A DNA stretch of 64,000 nt from Isoetes taiwanensis (taxonomy: Eukaryota; Streptophyta; Lycopodiopsida; Isoetales; Isoetaceae). Positions 47,690-58,695 of this stretch are shown in pieces. Location of the stretch: assembly GCA_021234155.1 (NCBI GenBank), contig JAJEKV010000027.1, positions 14,334,993-14,398,992 of the forward strand. Direction: 5' to 3'. The notes under the pieces are model-generated. The model worked only from the letters and a program-made list of their open reading frames with translations, did no database searches and was not told the DNA's origin. Both the position numbers and the translations under genes were made by a program. How positions within the stretch are numbered: the stretch's first letter is position 1; every line of letters starts with the position of its first letter.

Positions 47690-48420
47690 ACGTATTCTGG
47701 AATAAAAAAATGGGAAATTTGTGCTTAAGCTGGCCAGAAACTAGCCTTTTCTGGCTAAATTTTGTAACTTGAGAGGCACTTTTTAGATCTACATGTAGAC
47801 AGAAAACTAGATAATGACTTCTAAAAACTGCTAAAATGTTATTCGGGAATACAATATATTTACACATGCAGAGCTAAAAATGTATTCCAGAATACGCTTT
47901 CGGTCTTCTCATAAGGGAAAGTGTATTTCGGAATACACTTTCGATCTTCCCCAAAGACAAAAGTATACCAAAGACAAAAGTGTGTTTTGGAATACACTTT
48001 TGCCTTGGGGGAAACCGAAAGTGTATTTCGGAATACACTTTCTGAGAAAACCGAAAGTGTATTCTGGAATACACTTGCGAAACAAGAATTGTATTCGAAA
48101 TAGGATTGGACTCCTCACACATTCTAAACCGGTCATACATTGTACTTTATGGATTTACTCTCCATGATATCTCTATGTGACCCAGAATACAATCTCAAGA
48201 AAGAAATTCGAAGGCGCTGGCGCTGGCGACTAGAGCTCTGAGACTGGAATACGGAACTGAGGGCGCCAAAATTCCTTTTTAAAGGTAGGCAATGGAACCT
48301 TCTATTGTTCTATGTAAAGTGGAATACATTTGGCCTTACTGTCTTAGTCTTGTGTATTCCAAAATAGGTTTTCGTTCCCTCTATTTTTGTTTTGTATTCC
48401 GGAATATGTTTTCTACGATT
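47690..48420. repeat. array of palindromic GTATTCCGGAATAC motifs
   Basis: The palindrome GTATTCCGGAATAC, with one or two substitutions per copy, occurs at least ten times (for example near 47.69, 47.84, 47.88, 47.93, 47.99, 48.03, 48.07, 48.25, 48.36 and 48.40 kb). The central copies are extended to AAGTGTATTTCGGAATACAC. Segments 47921-47975 and about 47990-48045 are also inverted copies of each other (CTTTCG.TCTTCCCC against GGGGGAAACCGAAAG), giving a larger cruciform-capable structure. It lies between the LTR and the DUF7869 gene, just upstream of the latter. Confidence 0.8.
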
Positions 48421-48479
48421 TTTACAGGAATTTGTACTTTAGTATTGTGCTCATGCCTCCCCACTATTTTTCAGATGGT

Positions 48480-51400
48480 GAATCGCTTTGTTAACTAACT
48501 TCCACCTTTTGTTGTCTCCAGTTCCTCTAGTTCGGAAGAAACTCTTGGCCTGAATGTGCTTTCTTCTGATGTGCATACTTCTCTGACTCCCACCTCGACA
48601 AAATCTTTGTTGCTTCTCGAAGACAGTCCAAGCCCAGCAAGTAGTAGACTGCCACCATCTTTCCAACCATCACCAAGTCCAGCAGGAAGTACAATGCCCC
48701 CTCCCAACACAGCATCATCGCTTGTACGTAGCAGGCTTCCATCACCTTTTGTTGCATCCCCCGAACCTACATAGGCTCTACCTCAACAAGTGATTCGGAA
48801 TAGGCTACCCCCACCATTTGTCGTTTCTCCTGCCTCAGGTAGAAACACAAGGACTGCAGAATGCTCAGAAGAATGTGAGATTCTCCACAACTTCTCTCAT
48901 CATGACTTCATTACAAATGAGGATGATGTTGTAGCATCTACTCCTCTTCGCACAACAGTTGTGGCACATAGGTTTGCAGAATTCTAGTCCGCTATAAGGG
49001 AGATGTTTGCAAGAACTCCTTATTAGGATGCTGCAATAACATCTGCTACCACAATATCTTATCGCCCATCACTTTCTTTTAATATTGTACCTCCAACTTA
49101 TCTGGGTATAGCTTCACATGGTCTGTTTTCCACTACAAACACACCATGTAGAATAGAGGAGGTCACCCTTAGAGTAGAACTCTCATCAGAAGATGAAGAC
49201 ACCAACAAGGGGCAACGAGATTACATATTCTCCAGCCAGTCTTCTAAGAAATTCAAGGTGGATTTTAGCTTGAAAGTATGCTCTTCTGTAAGAAGAAGAA
49301 ACTTTATGGACGAACAGAAAATGAGGGGACTTCTAAGAACTAAATGCTGCTCGTTGGATTGCATTAACAGATTCAACATGGCTAAACTTCGTGCAATTAG
49401 GGACAATTATAGTTCCATGACATTGGCAGACCAGAATGCCTACTTAGCTTATCATGTAAGACCTGATTGCCACATCTTCTTGCACTGCATTAACCGTGAA
49501 CAAGTCTGCCAGAAATGCTTCATGGTTGTTCACCGTTTAGAGTCCACTAGAATGTCTTGAATACATAAAAGACTGGATAAAAACCCAGCAATTGATAATC
49601 ACTGTGGTCCAAGAAGAGTTGTAACAATGCACGCCCTAGCTGCTGTGTCATGGATGGAGAAATAGTTTAGAGAAACACGTGAAAATTTTCCCAACAACAA
49701 TATGTATCATTTGACAGACAATATAAGAAAAAAGATGTCTTCCAAGAATATAAAGAGACATGTATCCAGTCTCAACACATCTCTTACTCACACTTCACTA
49801 GACGATGGAAAAGTGAATTCGGTCTTGTAAAAATTCCCAGGAGATACAGAATGTCTGTTTGCTCAAGGTGTGCAGAATTAAAGAGTCAAAGAGAAACTGC
49901 AAAGACAGAGGTTGAAAAAAGTAAGTTAAAGTTCTTCATTTTCACACTTGCTTCACAGAATTTTGTTAACCTGATTTCTTCCATAGATATTGTGCAACAG
50001 AACCTTGCTAGACGTCGTGAACAACAGGCGGCCGAGAGAAAGCTTGCTAAGTACAGGAAAAAAGCTCTTGAGCATCCACTGCAGTACATGTCTGTAATAA
50101 TTGATGGAATGGATCAAGAAAAGACAACTCTACCTCATTTCTTGAATATTCCTAAAGATGTGCCAGAGGAATGCTTTGTCAAGGTCCACCTTGTAGGAGT
50201 TATGGTCTTTAAAGGAAGTCTAAAGTGCAAAGTCTTTTTAACGTATCCTAACTTGCATGGTGACCCAAACTTCACAATTTTAATTCTTAACAAGGTGTTG
50301 TGTGAGCAAGAGCAATTACCACCAGTGCTCTACCTGCAACTTGACAACACAACTAGGGAGAACAAGAACCAAATACTATTTGCTTATTGTGCCATGCTAG
50401 TGGAGTTAGGGATCTTCAGAAAAGTAAAGCTCGGATTTTTACTTCTAGGGCACACTCATGATAAAATAGACCAGATATTCAGCAGATTTTTCGTGCGTCT
50501 TAGAAGAAAGAAGGCTTTTTCTCTTCGTACTTTAGTTCGAATCATTGAAGACGCTTGCACTCCCGTTCTAGTGGTTGAGCTTCTCAGGGAGACTGCTGAT
50601 TTTAGAGAGTTTGTTTTCTCTCAAGGTTCAGATAGAGAACAAGCTGTGAACAAGTTGAATGGTCCACCTTTCAACATCACATCAAGTTCTACTTGAAGGA
50701 TGGACAAAGCTTTTTACAAGGGAAGAAATACACCACAACTAAGGACTAAAGTCCACCAGAGGGGTTACCGTCCTCAAATCTGTTCCAGACACTTCTTTAG
50801 TAGAATGTGCTGAGCAACTTCCTCTAAAAAATCCAAAAGAGTCAAAGCAGAAGAAAAGTACCCCAGTCACATCCTTAAAAGCCATTGAAAATAGAATTTC
50901 CTTGGGCTTTAAGTACTTCTTAGAAGAAGACCAGATGTGGTGGAGAGGTTTCTTTCTTGAACAAAAGATTGGTATTCAAAACTTAGCTCTACAATAGTTG
51001 CAGGAATCTTTTCAGTGGCCTGATGCCTTCCATCAACCCCAAACCATGCAGACCCAAGCAATGCTACAATGGCACCTGCAGGAGAGGAAGACCAGGATCG
51101 AGTCATGTACCTCAGACCACGGCGCAAGAATGAGCCTCGGGGTAATATCATAGAAATTGCCAAAGGTATGCTGATTGCTCTTCCAACTGAGGAGGATGAC
51201 AAAGTTTGACCTTTTTGGATAACAAATGTACTTGACACAGTCAAGGAGGAAGGCTTAGTTACTAAACTCAAGATTCGTTGGCTTGCAACACGTTCAGAAA
51301 ATACTTTTAAAGGTAAGTATGGGTTAGAAATGAGAACTCAAGGAAAGGGGAGAAAGTCCAAGAAAGTGGGTTGTAGAGATGAGCTGAACCTAAGTGACGT

Positions 51401-51680
51401 GACTTTATTGTGCTATAATTTCAAATTGAAATCTGGCAATCATCTATGACAGAGGACGATCGATTTGCTCAAAAAGGCTTGTAATTATGAGGAAGATGAT
51501 GAAAAAGGGAGTGGTGGTGGCAATGCTTCACCATCTGTTGATAGTGACAAGGAAGATAACTCAAGCACTTCCTCAAGTGATAGCGAAAGAAGTGAAGGTG
51601 ATGAGGATGGCATAAATGAACATGATTGGATCCCTCCCTCATCACTCCTCACACTTTTGCACATAACTGAGTTTTAGAAA
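48480..51680 (+). pseudogene. DUF7869-type mobile-element protein, nearly complete
   Basis: The longest clear protein remnant of the window. Parts in order: a Ser/Pro-rich N-terminus (48.5-49.0 kb); a Cys-bearing domain at 49258-49560 (CCSLDCINRFNM and CINREQVCQKCFMVV); a 281-residue open frame at 49851-50696 with CSRCAEL, a basic helix, MSVIIDGMDQ, LYLQLDNTTRENKN, FAYCAMLVELGIFRKV, GHTHDKIDQIFSRF; and a C-terminal part at about 51.07-51.68 kb with YLRPRRKNEPRG, KIRWLATRSENTF and a final Glu/Ser-rich acidic tail (SDSERSEGDEDG). The family is widespread and uncharacterised. The Asp-rich boxes suggest an RNase H-like catalytic fold (inference). Only a handful of stops or frameshifts interrupt it. 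A much more decayed relative lies on the minus strand at 10.9-13.0 kb. Either a transposase or a domesticated gene is possible. Confidence 0.7.
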
Positions 51681-52027
51681 AAGACTGTAAATTTTGCATG
51701 TGGATATGAAGACTTTATCTTCAAAATTTTGAAAATACTACAATTTCAGTTACAGACTTCACTTCAATTTTTTGTTAAATGTTATATTCTCTTAAATTAG
51801 AGGTTCTCTCTAAAAGCATACTTCAGGAAAATTCTAGTTGCAAGGAAAAGTGTTACTTTGACATAGTCAATTCCCTCGTTGCATAAAAAAATTAGTCATT
51901 ATGGGAGGGAGGGGGAGGTCTTTTTTTTTACCTCTAAAGAATATTCCTTTTGCCCCCGTTTCGATGATTTGTTCCCATTTTAATATGCAATCTTGTTCTA
52001 GGATCCTGTCTTGACGTAGAGGGGGGG

Positions 52028-53300
52028 TGTTGACACCAAGGCACGGATCCTAAAACCCCCTCGGAAGTAGCTTGCCCCAAAAGTCCTCTCCCGAAGGCCC
52101 TGGCGACGGACGGGCAACTCCCCTATCCAAAACCGTGTTTTGGCTATTCCAATGGGCTCAGAGCGTCAACATTGCTATGGGAACCAAGATTCATGGCCAA
52201 AAGGCCACTCCTTCTTCAAGAAGCACCAAAGTAGCTCATGTCGAGCACACTCGTAGTCAATTAGCCTAGTTGAATATTGCCATGTAGGGCGTACGTATAT
52301 ATAGTACAACGATCCCCGCAAAAGGGCTCTGATTCTCGGTCACCTAATCCCATGATTCCTGCTGTGACTCGTGGAACTAGTATTGCCATGATGAATGGCA
52401 GTACTAGTTCCACGACTCCCATGACGACTCCCCTACCCTCCCCGCTCACTTCACCACAATACGACATGGTCTATTCCCAGGTCTCAGGTCTCTTTCGACC
52501 CCACCTATGTCAATGAATTTCTATCGACACTGACTTTTCAACCACTAGTTAATGTCTACAATATTGGTGACCCCGCGCTCGATCAAGAGGGATGCCCTGT
52601 TCTACCAATCTCAGATAGCAAGACTCCACCTACTATGGCACCTTCAGGGTTTTCAATGATGCCTCCTACTGCTGTCTCGGGAGGACCTTCCACTTCCCAT
52701 GCTAGCTGGCAATCTCAGGTATCGATGCCCCCTCCGGTATGTTTCTCCACCCCCTCTTTGTCCTTGTCTTTTCTTGCAAATTTTAAATCTAAAACTCCTC
52801 ACATATCGGCGTTTGGCAATGTAAAAGGCAAATCCATCGTGGATCAAAGTGCACAAGCCCACATGGAGGAGTTTGAAGCACTAACGATTCTTAATGGTCA
52901 TTCACAACCTCAGATCAGGTTTTCCATTTTCTCCACCACACTGCGGGTCGCCCTTCACCGATGGCTCATGGCAAATAAAAGCCATTGGAAGCAAAGTTGG
53001 ACTGATATGAAAGCTAAAACAGTTGGACGAGCTTTTTTCCTCACTATGGCTCTCTCAATGATGATCAACAACTGCTGAAACAGTTGAACGAGCTTCAACA
53101 ATAGGCCACAAAATCTGCTCGAGATTTTGTCGATCATCTATTGATTCTTGTGGGTAAACTCAAAGAATACTCCACGCAAAGTCAAATCTAAGTTTGGTTT
53201 CTTCAAGGCCCTCCTCCAGTCATTCGACTCATGACTGACTACTTGCATCCTAAATCTCTAACTCAATCATTGAGTTAGTCAATCATTCTGTCAATGTATC
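52028..53300 (+). mobile_element. LTR-retrotransposon fragment with gag domain
   Basis: TGTTGACACC at 52028 is a typical LTR start and is preceded by a polypurine stretch (AGAGGGGGGG). Coding frames follow. A Ser/Thr/Pro-rich frame covers 52277-52516. The frame 52635-53078 contains FGNVKGKSIVDQSAQAHMEE, FSTTLRVALHRW and NKSHWKQSWTDM. Text in other frames downstream reads QQLLKQLNELQQ, SARDFVDHLLILVGKLKEYS and GPPPVIRLMTDYL. This is the layout of a retrotransposon gag domain (capsid), including the W-rich and 'EFVxxLxxL' segments. Frame changes near 52.95 and 53.08 kb break it. No protease or RT follows before the SINE copies at 53.46 kb, so only the 5' part remains. Confidence 0.65.
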
Positions 53301-53454
53301 TTCTCAAGGAGTTCCCCTCATGGACCTTCTCTTCATGCCTGCCACGGTTGTCACTAACAACTTGGTGACTTCTCAGCTCCCACACCACAGTCAAATCTGG
53401 TGTCATCTTTCTAAGTATCGGGCCATCTAGCTAACGAATGTAATTCTACTAATC

Positions 53455-53755
53455 ACATTAGCTCACTTATTATATTGGTCAAATAATTCTTATAAGGAAA
53501 TTGAGTTATTTTAGTAGAGGTTCGAGCTCCCATATTTCATATTCTAAAACCTGAGGCGAAGCAGTATAGATGTTCGAAAACCTTAGTCAAAACCTTAGGC
53601 AAACTCATATTTCATATTTCAAAACCATAGATGCCCCCAATCATAAATAACCATAATCGAAACAAGAGGAGTCCAAAGGCCACAACATACAGTCTGGGCC
53701 GTAGAATCGATAAATCCAACGATTGAGGTAAGCATAGGGTACATCTCGTTTAGAA
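53455..53755 (+). mobile_element. tRNA-derived SINE, copy 2
   Basis: A box ATTAGCTCACTTATTATATTGG (53457-53478) and B box AGGTTCGAGCTCC (53518-53530). The body is homologous to copies 1 and 3 (CATATTCTAAAACCT.AGGC, CCAATCATAAATAACCATAA, CATCTCGTTTAGAATATG). Confidence 0.7.
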
Positions 53756-53920
53756 TATGTAGTACAATAACAAGGGGTTCTAGGGGGATTTGATATGGAT
53801 GTAAAAATGACAATGCCTGACACCATAGACCATATCTCAAAAACAATTAAATGCGTTGTCATAACAAAAGAAGAAAGAAAAAAAAGAAGAAAGAAAATAG
53901 ATTTAAGGTAAAAAATAATC
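53756..53920. repeat. dispersed repeat X, copy 2
   Basis: Matches 45.49-45.65 kb, including AACAAGGGGTTCTAGGGGGA and GATTTGATATGGATGTA. It is again followed immediately by a SINE head. A purine-rich AAGAAGAAAGAAAAAAAAG run lies near its end. Confidence 0.75.
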
Positions 53921-53921
53921 T

Positions 53922-54195
53922 GTTAGCTCATTGGTTATATCGATCGAGTTATTTTAGTAGAGGTTCGAGCCCCCATATATTATATTCTAAAACCTTAGGC
54001 AGAGCGGTATTCCACATGCCAAAACCTTAGGCGAACTCGTATTTCATATTTTAAAACCATAGACGCCCCCAATCATAAATGACCATAATCGAAACGAGAG
54101 GAGCACAAGGTCCCAACATACGTTATGGGCTGTAGGATCGATGGATCCGACGACTGAGGTAGTCTCGGGTACACCTCGTTTAAAATATGCATTAT
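53922..54195 (+). mobile_element. tRNA-derived SINE, copy 3
   Basis: The best head of the three. GTTAGCTCATTGGTTATATC (53922-53941) is a good A box and AGGTTCGAGCCC (53961-53972) a good B box, but only 23 bases lie between them, fewer than in a tRNA. The body matches copies 1 and 2. It ends near TCGTTTAAAATATGCATTA followed by an AACAACAAACAAC tail, which may be the SINE's simple-repeat 3' end. Confidence 0.75.
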
Positions 54196-55020
54196 AAAAC
54201 AAACAACAACAAACAACAACATTACATCACACTTGGATGAGTTGATGTTATGTTGTGTTCGGACCCTAACAAACAAACATACAATCATTTTTAATATTTT
54301 AAAACATAGGAGCAATGAAATAAGAGAGTGCTGATACAAATAAACACAACTAAACATGGTAGAAAACATTTGTAATGATGTTGTACTCATGTTTTACTCA
54401 TATGTTTATATTTAATAACTAAAAATAGCAAATGAAATCGAACATATTGACGGTGCAGGAGCAACAACAATCAGGCCACTAAAAAAACGTGGTGTGCAAT
54501 GTCAAATGTTCAATCTGGAACTGAAATACTGAATATGAACAAACCATAACCAATGTTCAATCTGGTATACTGGATATGACATGGTGACGTTCATGTTCAT
54601 GTCCAAAGTACCAAAAGTTTGGTTTAAAGAACCTTTGCGTGAGACAAAAGCGGTGAAGATGCTTTATGTCCTCTCCCGACTAGATCTAGTACATGGCATG
54701 CCCGCAATTACCATATCAAGTTTCATGCCTTCTGGTAGAGGTGGCCGAGGAAGCTCAGGACAATTTCGTTTTTTCCATTGCTCCTCTTCATCAATCCACT
54801 CTGGAAAGAAGTCATACCATGTGAGACTATCATGTACAGGTTTTAATTTTAAAACTATAGGCCTCACTCCATTGAACTTTTCCCACTCTTTGACCGTTTT
54901 GAAAGCCAAAATCAAGTTTCATGTCCGTTTTCTCCAGCGTTGACTTAACTAATTCTCGATAGTTTCCACCTAGTCTAGTATCTTTTTCATCACTACAATC
55001 ACTATTTCTATCCACGGTAT
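54196..55020. other. no gene assigned
   Basis: AT-rich spacer between the SINE pair and the Ty3/gypsy 5' LTR. GTTCAATCTGG.A.ACTG.ATATGA occurs twice near 54.51-54.58 kb. The ORFs at 54581-54943 (+) and 54664-54915 (-) overlap each other. The minus one has a charged, Pro-rich composition but no recognisable domain. Confidence 0.4.
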
Positions 55021-56554
55021 TGAAGGTATTTTTAACCTAAGGGGTGACTTCCAAAAGGATTAATTTAGAAATTAATCATTAAAGGATAATTGTCCAATTA
55101 ACTTAATTAAGCTAATTGAATATTTAGGAAGGCGCCACCTGGTTGACTTCGATTGGCCAGCATGGGGATGTTAATTTGGGTCATCTAACTTGACTCCTAT
55201 CCCATTGACCCCAAATTCACCTGTGAGGAGGCCATCGAAGCCAAGTTGTCGAAAGTGCCCAACTTTGTTGAGTGTCCAATTCATCGAAGGCCCCAGCTTC
55301 TTTGAAAGCGCCCAAGTCCAGGGAAGATGGAGTTACCAAACGATAATGGATCTAGTAGGAACTCAGGTGGGTAGTTAGTATAGCTTGATGTTTTCTAGAG
55401 TAGCTCGCTGGGCAACTTGTTGTGTTCATTTCTTTCTTCTCTCTCCTGCTTTTACTGTAGGAACCAACCCTTGATTGCAAAGGTGAGTTCTCTTTATCTC
55501 GATTCGGTCTTCTTGCTTTAAAGGATGGATTGATAGTTCTTTGCATAGTATTACTCTTGAAATGGGGAATTAAGGGGGTAGAGACCTCGAGCCATGTTTA
55601 GTAGTATGCTCCTAGGTAGATCCCTCAGATTTCCCATTAGTTGGGCCTCAGGTAATGTGAGACCACCGGTCGTGAGATGCTATGGAATGGCTTAGCACCG
55701 CAGAGAAGGGACGCATGGTGAAGTGGGGTGGGGTCTTACCTAACGAACATAAAAGGCTCCCGAGACTCCTGGTGGGCTAGGGCTCGAGAAGCCTGGCCAC
55801 GAGAGGGCCGGGTATGGGTCCGACACTCCCCGGGTGCAAGAGGTGTGACCTATGGGGCACCCCGCACTTTGAGTAGATTTAGGGTGAGTAAGCCTGCACG
55901 GATGCTGGGTCGCTGAAGCGGCATTTATTCTCTAGCTCACCCATGGAACCATCATGATCCCGGAAGGGGACACTTCCCCCGACCCCGCCTCTGGCCGGAC
56001 TAGGGTTTCATGAACCCCGAGCAGCTCAAGGGTGATGCCTTGAGTCAAGGCCTCCGAAGGCTATAGTGATGCCATAGCATGACTCCCACCCATCCGCAAA
56101 GTGTGCACAAGAGGGGCGATGGAGTGGACAACCCTAGCCATCGTTTCTATGCCAGCCAACGCCATGTGTTTTACCTCGGCCTGCTGATCTCTTGAGACCG
56201 GAGTCGCCACCCATCCTCACAGGAGTCTGAGCCGGGGTAGAACCTGGGGTTTGGGGTGTTTTCCTTAGGATTAGATGCATATTCTTTGCCGTTAGTATTT
56301 GGATGGATGTGCCACCCTTCGTGGTGGTTAATTATCTATGATTTATGTCGCGGTGCTAATATGTATTCACGCCGCTAAATTTAGGAGTCCCATTGAAGGC
56401 GTGGTCAATGACCCTCCAGTTCCTTCACTGGCATCTATCTATAGATGGCCCGATAGACTGAGGGGCCCCGCCTCATGGCTTAGATGGTTGCCATGGAGGG
56501 GAAAGTCCCCCCGCATGTATACCACGGTGTCGATATATTCGTGGAGCCGCCATA
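55021..56554 (+). mobile_element. 5' LTR of Ty3/gypsy element
   Basis: It starts TGAAGGTATTTTTAACC and ends GGAGCCGCCATA, one base before a primer-binding site. It is homologous throughout to the LTR at 46.1-47.6 kb. At about 1.53 kb it is a long LTR. Several open frames occur inside it, but none is conserved with the other LTR in frame, so none is a gene. The matching 3' LTR lies beyond the window. Confidence 0.8.
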
Positions 56555-56555
56555 G

Positions 56556-56567
56556 TGGTATCAGAGC
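56556..56567 (+). other. primer-binding site for initiator tRNA-Met
   Basis: TGGTATCAGAGC is the standard plant LTR-retrotransposon primer-binding site, complementary to the 3' end of tRNA-iMet. It fixes the right end of the LTR and the plus orientation of the element. Confidence 0.9.
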
Positions 56568-58662
56568 ATGGTTTTGGGAAACCAAACTACTGCACCAACC
56601 ACATACTAACTCGTTAGGTCGCTAGTTGGTGATTGTGGATTTTTGGAGTAGCTTGAGATTTGGGCAGTGTAGTAGATGTTGTCATGATTAATTTAATGTG
56701 GTTCAAGTAAAATTTTGGGATGTGTACCCTGGCGTAAACCCTAACCCTAATTGGCGGCCGGGGTACCGGGCAGTTGCTGGCGACGCTGGATGAGGTCGTG
56801 GTAGGGCCTGCCCGCAGCCCTAATCTGGGGAGAGAGAGAAAAAAAAAAAAAACCTAACCCTAATCGGGCATGGCAGGGGGTATCCTGACGCCCCGGGCGC
56901 CGAAGGGCTCGGGATAGGGCTCGCCTCAAAAAAAAAAAACACGATTCCGCCAGTTTTTATTTTTTTAGGGTAAAAATTTAAATTTAAGTTAAGGGTAATA
57001 TTTCTCCTTTATTCTCTTAATGCTTGTTGCTCTCTTGTGCTCCGCCTAGCCGCCATAGCCGCCGGACCTGAAGCTCTCTTCCGCCATAGCCCTTTCTGCT
57101 TGCAACCTCGTTCCTCGTCTACCTACCCTAAGCGCCCACTCAGCGCCCACCCTTCCATGATGGAGGAACCCGCTAAGTATACAAGCTCATGCCTCGCTAT
57201 TCTAGATCCCCCATAACTTTTCCGATGGTCGAACTTTTTACACCCAAACCCATCGGGGTAAGAGGAAGCTAAGACCGAGGAGTTATTGGAACATTTTGTT
57301 AAGCGCTTTTATGAAGGGTTAGGATACCATACCCGCTTTTCCGCTATAATGAGCACTTCAGATATAAGCTTAACGCCACGCGAATCCTACAATCAGAATT
57401 GAAGAGGAAGATGGTGTCCGTAAATATACACGGTTCTATCCACCGGAAGGGGATGAGCAAGCTGAAGCCGAGGCCATACAAATGCAGGCCCATAAGTTCC
57501 TTCAAATGGCACAAGCAGTGGACCTACAATGGCTTGCACCGATGACCCCCGCCGCGAAGCTCTAGGGTACCGCTATCTTGGTAATGGATGTGTCTCTTTA
57601 ATGGTGGCTCGTGATACCATCCCATCCTTTCTTATGAGGAGGAAACGCCAGATTATTTGGGAAGTTTCGGTCACCCCATTTTTCACCGACGGGCCTACGG
57701 CCGTCGAAAGGTGACATGCAGCCAATCCCGCACGGTATTTCCGGAGCTTAAACGTAAGAACGGATGTTCTGATAGCCGTGGAAAACGAGCAGAGGAGCAG
57801 CAACACCTGCACAATCACAGAGGGCAACTCACTTGGCTGAGGAGGTCGCTAAACCGCGGAAGATACCCTCCATGCAATGCTAGTGGAAGTGGAAGAGCAA
57901 ACCTGAAAAGAATGCAAGATGAAGCTGAGCGGATAGCCGAGAGGCAACCGAAGGCGGCTTTTAAGGAGCCGCTTAGGAAACAAGAGCGTGAACGGGACCG
58001 CCAAGATCCGCCACCTACCCGAGTAATCTTTTCACCGCCAAAAGTTTAAAGAGTACGCCTGTGAAGCTCGGGTGTCTGCATGTGGATCAGCTCAAGACTC
58101 TGGGTGGTGTCACTAAGGCCGCAGGGGACAATCGCCGGATGAAATCATCCGAAGGCCCCGTGATCCAAGGACAAAGTAGGAAAACTATTCCCGAGCCCCG
58201 CCACAACCAAAGAGAAAGCATCGGGTACAAACCGTGTACGGTGGTAATCGCTGGGAAATAACGAAAAGTACCGTAAGTCCATCAATTTCGCTACGCAAAC
58301 TTCCTTTCCAATGCCTCGTCCGGGAAATTGCCCAAGAATATAAGACCGATTTACGGCCAAGTGCATGTAATCCCGCGCTCGTGAAGGGCCGGCTTATCCG
58401 GTGGCCCTTTGGGGACGCCAATTTATGTGCCATTCATGCTAAACGCGGTCACCATAATGACGGCGATGCGCTTAGTTAGCACGGATCCGTGGGGAACGGC
58501 CGCGGAGAGTGTTAAGTTGTAACCGAATGTACTTTTTTTTTGTATATCAATATATAATTAAGTTCAAGTTTTCCCTTCATAGTGTAATAATCAAATCTCT
58601 TTTCTTGTGATTGTTATCTAAGGTTCAATGGGAATGGGACACAATAATAATCATAATAATGA

Positions 58663-58695
<33 letters not shown>

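Noticed and set aside
47879-48167. Paired sense/antisense ORFs with repeated YSEIHFRF / FWNTL text as a repeat protein
   Set aside because: The repeats arise from the palindromic GTATTCCGGAATAC array and appear on both strands, so the DNA repeat explains them.
56728-56880. Interstitial telomere sequence (CCCTAA words)
   Set aside because: Only AAACCCTAACCCTAA and one other CCTAACCCTAA occur, without a run. This is too little for a telomeric tract.
57529-58479. Set of 60-130-residue ORFs as host genes
   Set aside because: They lie in the interior of the Ty3/gypsy element, on both strands and in shifting frames. None matches a known domain.
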